Source of the DNA: Pusillimonas sp. T2
GTDB taxonomy: Bacteria; Pseudomonadota; Gammaproteobacteria; Burkholderiales; Burkholderiaceae_B
DNA: 64,000 nucleotides
Direction of reading: 5' to 3'
NCBI RefSeq assembly: GCF_002236805.1
Contig: NZ_NIQA01000002.1
Span: 114,783 to 178,782, forward strand
How positions within the stretch are numbered: position 1 is the stretch's first letter; every line of letters starts with the position of its first letter. The notes under the pieces are model-generated. The model saw nothing but the letters and a program-made list of their open reading frames with translations, was not told where the DNA came from and ran no database searches. A program made the translations under genes and the position numbers. Positions 44,464 to 52,592 of this stretch are shown in pieces.

Positions 44464-45744
44464 TTAAACACCGTGCACCAAGTTGGGAAGCCACAGCAGC
44501 GCACTGGGCACGTAGGTAATCAGCAAGAGGGTCAACAACGACAACAGAATGAAAGGGATTGTTGACTTGACCACTTCCACATAGGGCAACCGGAAGGTGG
44601 CAATACCTATGAAAATATTCAAACCAAAAGGCGGGGTCACCATGCCTATGGCCAGGTTAAAGACCAATACCGTGCCCAGATGAACAGGGTCGATGCCGAT
44701 AGCCGTGGCAGCCGGGGAAATTAGGGGCGCCATGATGATGACCGCTGAGTTCGGGTCGATAAACATGCCGGCAATCAAGAACAACCCATTAATAACAGCG
44801 AGCACTGCCGCAGCCGGAACGTCGTTGAGCAAGGCCGTGATGGCCACGGGCACGCGCTCCAATGTCATGAACCATGTCATCAGACTGCCGACCGAAATCA
44901 CCACCATCAATGTTGAAATCATGATGGCCGAGGTTTGCGAAAGCTTGAACAACTCTTTGAACGAAAGCTGTCGGTAAACCAGAGTTTCGACCACGGCGGC
45001 GTATACGCAAGCGGCTGCAGCTGCTTCAGTGGGGGTGAACACGCCACTGTAGATGCCGCCGAAAATCACAACGGGTAGACCGATAGCCCAGATGGCTTCT
45101 TTGGCGCGTGTCAGATTTTGACGCCAACCGATGCGATCAGAGGTGTTGACCTTTGTGCGTACGGCATACCACCAGCAATAAACGCTTAAGAAGATGACAA
45201 ACCAACCACCTGCGGCCAAGCCACCCAAGAATACGCGGGCTACCGAGGTAGACGTTTGCACTGAATAGAGAATCATGGCCACGCCTGGTGGAATCACCAT
45301 GGCCAGCGTGGATGCCGACAAAATAAGCCCCACGGCAAAGCCACGACCATAGCCTTGCTTGAGCAACGCGGGATAGACAATGGGCCCGATGCTGACTACC
45401 GCCGCCGCACCAATCCCGGAAATGGCGCCGAACATGGCGCACGCCAGCACCGTCGCGATGGCAAGGCCCCCGCGCAGGTGGCCGACAAGCCCTTCCATCA
45501 AAGCGACAAGCTTGGCACCAATTTGCCCGCGGCCGACGATGTCGGCAGCAAAGATAAACAAAGGTACGGCCAGCAACGCGAAAATATTGATGCCCTCAAC
45601 CAAACGCTGAGGCAGAACACGGGCGGGCATGGCTGGACCGAGCCACTCAAAAGACAGCACAGTGCCCGCGAGAATGGCCAGATATATCGGAAACGCAACG
45701 ATAACCAGTAAGAACGCAACGGCAACTAAAACGGTGGTTGGCAT
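44464..45744 (-). CDS. TRAP transporter large permease, DctM type
   Basis: A 426-residue DctM-family protein with about 12 membrane helices and family segments (LFIFAADIVGRG, MVIPPGVAMILYS, GMVTPPFGLNIF). It is the sodium-coupled transport subunit of a TRAP system with the genes at 45754 and 46330. The intact three-gene set shows an active uptake system. The substrate is probably a carboxylate related to the cluster. Confidence 0.93.
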   Translation of the reverse strand: MPTTVLVAVAFLLVIVAFPIYLAILAGTVLSFEWLGPAMPARVLPQRLVEGINIFALLAVPLFIFAADIVGRGQIGAKLVALMEGLVGHLRGGLAIATVLACAMFGAISGIGAAAVVSIGPIVYPALLKQGYGRGFAVGLILSASTLAMVIPPGVAMILYSVQTSTSVARVFLGGLAAGGWFVIFLSVYCWWYAVRTKVNTSDRIGWRQNLTRAKEAIWAIGLPVVIFGGIYSGVFTPTEAAAAACVYAAVVETLVYRQLSFKELFKLSQTSAIMISTLMVVISVGSLMTWFMTLERVPVAITALLNDVPAAAVLAVINGLFLIAGMFIDPNSAVIIMAPLISPAATAIGIDPVHLGTVLVFNLAIGMVTPPFGLNIFIGIATFRLPYVEVVKSTIPFILLSLLTLLLITYVPSALLWLPNLVHGV

Positions 45745-45753
45745 AATTGACTC

Positions 45754-46323
45754 TCAGGCTTTGGTTGGAATGGCAGATTGATCTTGGGTATCAACATCGG
45801 GCACATCATCAGGCAGGCCGTAATCTGCAGCCCTGGGTAAAGTGCCCCCACCAAATAAAGTCACAAGCAGCTCAAACACGTAAGCCAGTGCCATCAAACC
45901 GCAGCCAACCGGTATTGCCATGTAGATCCAGCCGCGCCGAATCGGCAAACTACTACTCATCTGGCCGGTGCCCATGATGAAGCTCGCAAGCTCCCAACCC
46001 AGAAACGCGACATAACCCAAGGTAATGGCGCCAACAATTGCGCACAGAATCTGTACCAGCCGGACAACTGGCGACGGCACAATCCGGACGAACACATCAA
46101 CCGTGATGTGGCGCTGGACCCGGACCAATAGATATGACCCAAGAAACGTCATCCAAACCAAAAGGTATCTGGACAGCTCCTCGCTGCCGATGACAACAAA
46201 ATCAGCAAAATAACGAGCCACCGCGTTGGCAAAAAGTGCCCCAGTGATAACGAGCAAAGAAATGCCTGCCATAAAGCTGACGACCGCATCACAACCGCGA
46301 AGAAGACTGTCCAGAACTCTCAT
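45754..46323 (-). CDS. TRAP transporter small permease, DctQ type
   Basis: A 189-residue membrane protein with four hydrophobic segments and the DctQ pattern (LSRYLLVWMTFLGSYLLVR, RHITVDVF). It joins the DctM subunit and lies 9 bp upstream of it and 6 bp downstream of the DctP gene, all on the minus strand. Confidence 0.9.
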   Translation of the reverse strand: MRVLDSLLRGCDAVVSFMAGISLLVITGALFANAVARYFADFVVIGSEELSRYLLVWMTFLGSYLLVRVQRHITVDVFVRIVPSPVVRLVQILCAIVGAITLGYVAFLGWELASFIMGTGQMSSSLPIRRGWIYMAIPVGCGLMALAYVFELLVTLFGGGTLPRAADYGLPDDVPDVDTQDQSAIPTKA

Positions 46324-46329
46324 GAAGGA

Positions 46330-47355
46330 TTACCCCTTGTTGATTTCAGCTTCGATGTTTTCCAGAATCTGACGACCGTTGTCGCCGTTCTGGCGGATAA
46401 AGAACGCACGCACCTCGGGCAACGTCGCATCACGCAAGCCATTACGCTGTTCGGGTGTCAGCTCAACAATCTCGACGCCTGCAGCTTTCATGCCTGCCAT
46501 AGCTTTGGCCTCGGCTTTCTTGGTTTCTTCAACAACGACGGCAGCACCACTATCAATGGCCTTTGTCAGCTCGGTACGACACCCTTCGGGCAGTGCGTCG
46601 AACCAGGCCTTGGACACCATGAAGATCTGATCAAGGTTGCCGTGATACGTCATGGTCAAGGCTTTTTGAACTTCGTGCAGGCCCATCAGGTAGCTGGTGG
46701 ACACTGGGTTCTCTTGGGCAACAATCGCCCCGCTTTGCAGTGCGTTGTAAGTCTCGGGGAACGGCATGTCGACAGGGGTCAGACCCAAAGCCTTTTGCTG
46801 CTCGATAAGCACAGCTGAGGGCATGACACGGGCGCGCTTGCCACGGAAGTCGGCGGTTGAGCGAAGCGGCTGGTTACCCGTCCATTGCTTGTAGCCGGTG
46901 TGCCAGACCTTGACCGAGTAAATACCCTGCTTGTTTGTGGTGTCGAGCAGAGTGCGCACAGCAGGCGAGTTCTGCACCGCCAGCAATTTGTTCAAGTCGC
47001 TGGGCCACATGAACGGGAAATCGAAAATACCCATCAGGGGTTGGAAACCAACGAGGAACGAAGCCGGCAATACAACGGCCTCGATCGAGCCAATTTGCAT
47101 ACCTTCGATCAAGTCGGTTGTCGCGCCCAACTGCCCCGCCGGAAACACCTGCGCATCCATGGGGCAGGTTTTAGAGTCTTTCATCATCTGAGCCACATGG
47201 TTAGAGGCCAGATCGCGCGGGTCGCCCTTAGGGGCAACGTGACCGATTTTCATGACTGGGTTGGCTGCGTGGGCAGCCGAGCCCATGAGTGCTGCAATAG
47301 ACAGGGCCAGAACTGCTTTGCCTGCTTTCAGACGGAGTCGTGCGTTTTGTTTCAT
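46330..47355 (-). CDS. TRAP transporter substrate-binding protein, DctP type
   Basis: Periplasmic binding protein, 341 residues from the ATG at 47355, with a signal peptide ending near SAAHAANP. The conserved DctP features include KIGHVAPKGDPRDLASNHVA, the Arg of RVMPSAVLIEQQ and ENPVSTSYLMGLHEVQK. The start at 47379 would add MRRSRSLD before the signal and is not preferred. It is the first gene of the TRAP set after the hydrolase gene. Confidence 0.92.
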   Translation of the reverse strand: MKQNARLRLKAGKAVLALSIAALMGSAAHAANPVMKIGHVAPKGDPRDLASNHVAQMMKDSKTCPMDAQVFPAGQLGATTDLIEGMQIGSIEAVVLPASFLVGFQPLMGIFDFPFMWPSDLNKLLAVQNSPAVRTLLDTTNKQGIYSVKVWHTGYKQWTGNQPLRSTADFRGKRARVMPSAVLIEQQKALGLTPVDMPFPETYNALQSGAIVAQENPVSTSYLMGLHEVQKALTMTYHGNLDQIFMVSKAWFDALPEGCRTELTKAIDSGAAVVVEETKKAEAKAMAGMKAAGVEIVELTPEQRNGLRDATLPEVRAFFIRQNGDNGRQILENIEAEINKG

Positions 47356-47390
47356 GTCTAAGCTCCTTGATCGCCGCAATGGGCGTGGAC

Positions 47391-47411
47391 TCCCCCGGCT
47401 CCCCCGGGGGA
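47391..47411. repeat. GC-rich hairpin between the hydrolase and TRAP genes
   Basis: TCCCCCGGCT is followed by the palindrome TCCCCCGGGGGA (47400-47411), in the 72-bp gap between the alpha/beta hydrolase stop and the DctP start. It may modulate transcript levels within the operon. There is no T-tract on either side, so it is not called a terminator. Confidence 0.45.
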
Positions 47412-47427
47412 AAGGGGTTAACGATGA

Positions 47428-48636
47428 TCAACCTTTAAGCAATGCGCGCTGGTCAATGCCCAGGACGTCGGTCAGCCAGTCATTGATGCGCTCCTGACCC
47501 AGAGTGGGGTTGTCGTGCTGACAATGTTCTGCGCCGGTTTCTTCTTCGCCGACCAGATCCAACGTGACATCGACACCATGTTGCTTGGCGTAGTCGTAGA
47601 CCTTCTTGGCCTGATCGACACCCAGCACGTCGTAGCCGCCGTGCAAAATGAGGTACGGGCACTTGATCTTGTCGATAACGCCTTCCAGTACAAAATCTTT
47701 GCCCTTCTCGAAGGCCTCTTTCATGGACTTGGCGCCAAATACCCAGCGGATGTGGCCAGCCAAACCATGGCTGTCATCGGCAGAGCCCCACAGTTCGTTG
47801 ACGCTCCAGATGGCGCCATGCGACACCACGGCGGCCAGACGGTGCTCAAACGAAGCGGCCCGCGCGGCGTAGTACCCACCCAAGCTAGAACCACTCATGG
47901 CAATGCGCGACGTGTCGACGTCATCGCGGGTTTCGAGGTAATCGATGCATTTGCCTACAGGCACCTCGTAGTCGTAGCGATTCACAATTTTGTGGCGGCG
48001 GATCGTGCCGCCCTGGCCTGGGCCGTCAACCATGAGTACCGACATCCCACGCTGAATGGCGCCATGAGCCACCATGAACCACATTTCGTCTTTGAACGAA
48101 TCAAGGCCGCCAAAGCACATGAGTACAGGCTGGCGAGGCGAAGGGTTGACGGGTGAGCGTAGGAAATAGGCATACAAGAATTTGCCATCCAGATAAGGCA
48201 CCTGGACTTTTTCCAATTTGGGGTTCAGGTACTGCCCCCATTTTTCTGTGCACGCTTCCAACTTGTCGAAAACCTGCAGACGACGCGGATCTTCACCCTC
48301 CAGCCAGAACTCGGCTTCGCGGTAATAATCGACAGCACGCAACCAGCAGTTTTGCGCAGTGACGACATGACCTTTGGCATTTGCCGCATCGCCACGCTCA
48401 TGATTGCGATCACCAATGTGAAGCCACTCGCGGTACCAGGACTCGGAATCGGAAGGATCGATACGTGCGCCAGCCTGGAAAATTTCACTAATGGCGCCGC
48501 CGCCTTCCTGGGTTTCGCCCAAAGCACGGCGAAACTGATAAGACATCCAGGGATAGTCGGGCCATTGGTGCCAACCGTAAGGTTTGTAGTGTGGCTCTTT
48601 GCGATCGAGCACTTCGTTAATCAGTTTTTGTTCCAT
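47428..48636 (-). CDS. Alpha/beta hydrolase, FrsA / 2,6-dihydroxypseudooxynicotine hydrolase-like
   Basis: A 402-residue hydrolase with an N-terminal helical domain (about 1-140) and an alpha/beta core. The oxyanion region is in PVLMCFGGLDSFKDE, the nucleophile Ser in AMSGSSLGGYYA, Asp in LILHGGYDVLGVD and the His in the TGAEHCQHDNP segment. The overall layout matches hydrolases that cleave a C-C or ester bond of nicotine-type intermediates, but the sequence alone does not fix the substrate. It lies in the same run as an amidase and TRAP transporter. Confidence 0.83.
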   Translation of the reverse strand: MEQKLINEVLDRKEPHYKPYGWHQWPDYPWMSYQFRRALGETQEGGGAISEIFQAGARIDPSDSESWYREWLHIGDRNHERGDAANAKGHVVTAQNCWLRAVDYYREAEFWLEGEDPRRLQVFDKLEACTEKWGQYLNPKLEKVQVPYLDGKFLYAYFLRSPVNPSPRQPVLMCFGGLDSFKDEMWFMVAHGAIQRGMSVLMVDGPGQGGTIRRHKIVNRYDYEVPVGKCIDYLETRDDVDTSRIAMSGSSLGGYYAARAASFEHRLAAVVSHGAIWSVNELWGSADDSHGLAGHIRWVFGAKSMKEAFEKGKDFVLEGVIDKIKCPYLILHGGYDVLGVDQAKKVYDYAKQHGVDVTLDLVGEEETGAEHCQHDNPTLGQERINDWLTDVLGIDQRALLKG

Positions 48637-48715
48637 TGAAGGGGTCTCCTGAGCGCCAGGGGCGCATGGTCAAAGTCATCACGCTGCGGCAAACGTACGG
48701 ATTGCCGCAGGTGCT

Positions 48716-49606
48716 TTAAAACTCGGGTTTACGTTGGGTTTGAAACCAGTCATGAATTTGCTCGCCGGTGTGAAAGGCAACGTCTTCATGACCAGCGATG
48801 TATTTGCACAGCGCGTCGAGTGCGCCAATACGATGCGGCACTCCGGTCAGGTACGGGTGGATGCTGATTGCCATGACACGGGCAGAGTCAGCGCTTTCGG
48901 CATACAACTGGTCAAACTGCAATTTGCCGCGCTTGAATAGTTCGTCGGAAGCATGCAATTGCACAGCGCTCATGACGACGTCGTTGATCTCGACCGTGTA
49001 GGGCACCGAGGTGATTGGGCCATGTGCCGTTTTGAGGTGCACCGGCTGGTCGTCCAGCACCCAGTCGGCCACGTACTCAATTCCGGCCTCGGCCAGCAAA
49101 TCGAGGGTGACTTCGGTTTCTGTCAGACCGGGGCTCTCCCAGCCGCGAGGCGGCTTGCCCGTAACCTGACGGATCGCCTCGATGGTGTCGCGAATCGCTG
49201 TTTTTTGATCGGGCACTTTGTGCATGGGGCCCTGTAAGAACCCGTGCCCCATGAACTCCCAACCCATATCGTGCGCTGCCTGGGCAATACGCGGATAGGC
49301 GGTGCATACCGAACCATTAATGGCCAGTGTCGGTGTAATGTTGTAGCGCTTGAGCACTTCGACAAAACGCCAGAACCCGACACGCATGCCGTATTCGTGC
49401 CATGCCCAATTGGGAACGTCAGGCAACAAAGGCTGGCCCATGGGCGGCGGCAGCACGGCCCGCGGCATGGCGTTGGCATGGTGCCAGTGCTCGACGTTAA
49501 CAATGACCCAAACCGCCATCTTCTTGCCGTTAGGCAAAGACAGTTTGGGACGATCGACAATGGCGCTGTAAGGCGCACGGATCGGGGGTGTTAATTCTCC
49601 AGCCAT
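48716..49606 (-). CDS. Polysaccharide deacetylase-family protein, allantoinase PuuE-like
   Basis: A 296-residue NodB-fold hydrolase beginning with PIRAPYSAIVDRPKLSLPNG, then MAVWVIVNVEHWH. Later segments are WEFMGHGFLQGPMH, GWESPGLTETEVTLDLLAEA and MAISIHPYLTGVPHR. This subgroup includes cyclic-amide hydrolases such as PuuE allantoinase rather than sugar deacetylases. It is the first gene of the minus-strand catabolic run and divergent from the XRE-cupin regulator, so it is probably under that regulator's control. Confidence 0.83.
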   Translation of the reverse strand: MAGELTPPIRAPYSAIVDRPKLSLPNGKKMAVWVIVNVEHWHHANAMPRAVLPPPMGQPLLPDVPNWAWHEYGMRVGFWRFVEVLKRYNITPTLAINGSVCTAYPRIAQAAHDMGWEFMGHGFLQGPMHKVPDQKTAIRDTIEAIRQVTGKPPRGWESPGLTETEVTLDLLAEAGIEYVADWVLDDQPVHLKTAHGPITSVPYTVEINDVVMSAVQLHASDELFKRGKLQFDQLYAESADSARVMAISIHPYLTGVPHRIGALDALCKYIAGHEDVAFHTGEQIHDWFQTQRKPEF

Positions 49607-49667
49607 TCGCGTTTCTCCTGATGCACGTTCAACAGATTTATCTTCATAATAAAATCCATTGCCGTAT

Positions 49668-49684
49668 ATTCAACTAATTTGAAT
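49668..49684. promoter_or_regulatory. Dyad between the deacetylase and XRE-cupin genes
   Basis: ATTCAA-CTAAT-TTGAAT is a perfect 6-bp inverted repeat in the 208-bp divergent region, 62-78 bp upstream of the deacetylase start codon. It is a candidate site for the XRE-cupin regulator. Confidence 0.4.
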
Positions 49685-49814
49685 GACTTGAAAAATTGGT
49701 GTTTATACTAATGCCTGTTGAAAACTCTCGATTGACCCGGAATGCGCCCAGTGAACATTCCCGCCCAATTCAAAACGTAACAAAGTGAATACTGCACAAA
49801 CAAGGAGATCCGCA

Positions 49815-50429
49815 ATGACGGATTCGGCCAAACACCTTGAAAATGACGACAACGAAGATGTTGCGCTGTCAGAAACGCTGGTTGGTGCGCGTATCAGGCA
49901 CGCACGAATTTCGCGTGGGCTTACCCTGCAACAACTCGCGACCATGGTCGATTGCTCGACCAGCCTGCTGTCAAAAGTTGAAAACCGAAAAGCCAATCCA
50001 TCCATCCCCATGCTGCATAAAATTTGCCGCGCATTGGGCACCAACATCGCCGCGCTATTTGCATCGCCGGAAGACCGTGACACGGTAGTCGTGCGCGCAC
50101 ACGAACGACCTGTTCTGGCGACCGACCAGATGCACAATGGCATTGGCATTACGCTGGAACGACTCATCCCTGCCCTACCAGGCAATTTGTTGCAGGGCCA
50201 CATGCATGTGGTTCAGCCTGGCGGCTACAGCGATGGCACGCTCGAACACGAAGGCGAGGAGGTCGGCTATGTCGTTGAGGGCACGCTGGAAATTGTGGTG
50301 AACGGAAAGATGTACCTGGTTGAAGCCGGCGACTCGTTTTTCTTTCATTCAGACCTGCCCCACAGTTACCGCAACCCAGGCGAAGTCGTAACCCGCGTTG
50401 TCTGGATCAACACGCCCCCAACCTTTTGA
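49815..50429 (+). CDS. XRE family regulator with C-terminal cupin domain
   Basis: A 204-residue regulator with an HTH (RISRGLTLQQLATMVDCSTS, then LLSKVENRKANPSIPML) and a cupin sensor domain (about 130-200: LEHEGEEVGYVVEGTLEIVV). The ATG at 49815 has AAGGAG about 8 nt upstream and is preferred over 49785. Such regulators often control amine, amino acid or purine use. The divergent position suggests control of the 42-49.6 kb run and perhaps of the asparaginase gene next to it. Confidence 0.9.
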   Translation: MTDSAKHLENDDNEDVALSETLVGARIRHARISRGLTLQQLATMVDCSTSLLSKVENRKANPSIPMLHKICRALGTNIAALFASPEDRDTVVVRAHERPVLATDQMHNGIGITLERLIPALPGNLLQGHMHVVQPGGYSDGTLEHEGEEVGYVVEGTLEIVVNGKMYLVEAGDSFFFHSDLPHSYRNPGEVVTRVVWINTPPTF

Positions 50430-50472
50430 CCCGCTTTTTAAAAGTTGCCCCACCTTCCAAGGAGCCTTACTG

Positions 50473-51459
50473 ATGACATTGCCACGCGTTAAAGTCGTTG
50501 TACTTGGCGGCACAATTACCATGGCGCCCAGCGCTGCACCCGGCATCACCCCCACCCTTACCGGCGACGACCTGCTCGCGCAAATTCCATCGCTCAAAGA
50601 TGTCGCGCAGCTTGAGGTCTCGACACCCTTCCTGAAGCCTGGCGCATCGCTGACCTTTGAAGACATTGCGGGGTTGGCAAAAGGCTTTGCACAAGATGAC
50701 GCCAACGGCATCGCCGGCATTGTGGTCGTGCAAGGTACTGACACCATTGACGAAACCAGCTTTCTGATCGACTTGCTTTATGCAGGTGATGCCGGCGTTA
50801 TCGTGACTGGCGCCATGCGCGGCGCCAGCGCGCTAAGCGCTGACGGCCCCGGTAACCTGTATGCCGCTATCAGCGCTGCCGCCAGCCCCGAAACCCGAGG
50901 CATGGGGTGCCTGGTCGCGTTAAACGAAGAGCTGCACGCTGCAGCTTCGGTCGAAAAAATGCACAAAGGCCTGGTGTCATCATTTCAGTCGCCAGATGGC
51001 GGCCCCCTGGCGTACTTCCTCGAGAACCGCGTGCGGCTGCTGCGCAAGCCTGTTCGTCGCTCGACCCTCAAACGCCAACCTTCGGCTTTTCCGTCGGTTT
51101 GTATCATCAAGCCATGCCTGGACGAGAACCCCGCCTTGCTGAACGCCCTGCCCGCTTTGGGTTATAGCGGCGTGGTCATTGAGGCCATGGGGGTGGGTCA
51201 TGTGCCGCAACAAGTCCTGGAGGCAATTGACAAGGTGGTCAAAGATATCCCGGTGGTGCTGGCTTCCAGAGTGCCTGGCGGCCCCGTTTACAAAAACACC
51301 TATGGCTTTCCCGGGTCGGAAATCGACTTGATCAGTCGTCGCGGATTGATTCCAGCCGGCTGGCTATCGCCCCAAAAAGCACGCCTGCTGCTAACACTTT
51401 GCCTGGCCTGCGGTATGAACAAAAGCGATATGGAAGCCGCCTTTGCCCACTTTGATTAA
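50473..51459 (+). CDS. Asparaginase family amidohydrolase
   Basis: A 328-residue type II-like asparaginase. The first active-site Thr is in VLGGTITM (Thr14 by count). The second is in VVQGTDTIDET near 92-95, and the GGHLDP-like region is replaced by GALRGASALSADGPGN-type residues (TGAMRGASALSADG). The C-terminal part has VIEAMGVGHVPQ and SRVPGG. It has no signal peptide, so it is likely cytoplasmic. It follows the XRE-cupin gene by 43 bp and likely hydrolyses an amide substrate of the pathway. Confidence 0.88.
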   Translation: MTLPRVKVVVLGGTITMAPSAAPGITPTLTGDDLLAQIPSLKDVAQLEVSTPFLKPGASLTFEDIAGLAKGFAQDDANGIAGIVVVQGTDTIDETSFLIDLLYAGDAGVIVTGAMRGASALSADGPGNLYAAISAAASPETRGMGCLVALNEELHAAASVEKMHKGLVSSFQSPDGGPLAYFLENRVRLLRKPVRRSTLKRQPSAFPSVCIIKPCLDENPALLNALPALGYSGVVIEAMGVGHVPQQVLEAIDKVVKDIPVVLASRVPGGPVYKNTYGFPGSEIDLISRRGLIPAGWLSPQKARLLLTLCLACGMNKSDMEAAFAHFD

Positions 51460-51492
51460 AAGTGGCCAATAACTTACGGACGGCAGGCCCGT

Positions 51493-52332
51493 TCAGCCTA
51501 ACCGCTGCAACGGGTCTTGCCGAAAGTAAGTCGACAACAGCGCATACCAGTCGGGATACCAGTGCGCCAAGCCCTGCGGGCTTAGAAAAAACGCTTCGGC
51601 ACTTACCGCGAAGAACTCGGCCGTATCGGTGGCCGCGTAGGGGTCCAGCGGCAAATGGCTGAAGTAAATCATGGCAGCTTCCGATTCTGGGTCGACGTCG
51701 CGCGGAATACTGTCCTCGGCGTCAGTCAACATGTGTTCGAAATGTGACCAGGTATCGTGCAGCACGTCGGCCCACCGTGCCGGCGAAATTTCGGTATGCG
51801 ATGCAAGGCTGGGCACACCATCAGCGTCGCCGCACTGCAAGTCAAGCTTGTGCACGAACTCATGAATAACAACATTGACCTCGTCGCCGTGGCCCGGCTG
51901 AACATCGTGCCAAGACAGCACGAGCGGACCGCCTTCCCAAGCCTCGCCTGAGGCTTCTTCAATATATTCATGCACGACACCTGCCTCATCGACCTCAGTC
52001 CGGGGTACCAGAAAGCCGGCCGGATACACGATGATTTCTGTCCAGCCCTCGTAAAGGCGAGGATCAAGCTGCATGACCGGCAAAGCGGCCTGCAACGCAA
52101 TTGATAGCTGCATCTCGAACGAAAGCGCTAACCCGTGCGCGCCGCAGAACGACTTGCTGGCCAGCACCCAGGCGGTTCTTTGCTTAAGCGCTGCCTCTTC
52201 TTGAGCCGATAAGCCACGCAAAAAAGAATGCGCGGCCAGCGCACGTTGCCAGCACGCTGGCGTGAGCCGTGCCATTTGAAAATCAATTTCTTTTTGACGG
52301 GCCCCACGCCCACCCAACCAACGAAACACCAT
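51493..52332 (-). CDS. mtfA: M90 family metallopeptidase MtfA
   Basis: A 279-residue zinc peptidase of the MtfA family. HEFVH at 157-161 is the zinc motif, and the C-terminal GLAHWYPDWYALLSTYFRQD is typical. In enterobacteria MtfA binds the Mlc repressor and so affects glucose uptake. That role has not been shown in this group. It is a monocistronic gene separated from the neighbours. Confidence 0.88.
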   Translation of the reverse strand: MVFRWLGGRGARQKEIDFQMARLTPACWQRALAAHSFLRGLSAQEEAALKQRTAWVLASKSFCGAHGLALSFEMQLSIALQAALPVMQLDPRLYEGWTEIIVYPAGFLVPRTEVDEAGVVHEYIEEASGEAWEGGPLVLSWHDVQPGHGDEVNVVIHEFVHKLDLQCGDADGVPSLASHTEISPARWADVLHDTWSHFEHMLTDAEDSIPRDVDPESEAAMIYFSHLPLDPYAATDTAEFFAVSAEAFFLSPQGLAHWYPDWYALLSTYFRQDPLQRLG

Positions 52333-52549
52333 GACGCCTGTATTGAATAACGTGAAATTTACCTGGCAGCCTTAAGGTTAACGCGTATCAGGCGTCCTGT
52401 GCCGGACCTGAATATCTACTTTTTAAGTATAAAAAATTCAGCTTTCTTTAAACAAAATTTAAGCTGAATTTCAATTTTTATTCAGCCAATTTTCAATGTT
52501 GTAAAAGTCGCATAAAAAACAATTGGCTTGGTTTAGAATTCCTGCACCT

Positions 52550-52568
52550 GAGAATCATTCGCATTATC
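52550..52568 (+). promoter_or_regulatory. Fur box upstream of the siderophore receptor
   Basis: GAGAATCATTCGCATTATC matches the 19-bp Fur consensus (GATAATGATAATCATTATC) at 14 of 19 positions and starts 43 bp before the receptor start codon. Iron repression of the receptor is expected. Confidence 0.75.
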
Positions 52569-52592
52569 AATTAATAAGGGTAGGGAAAATAA

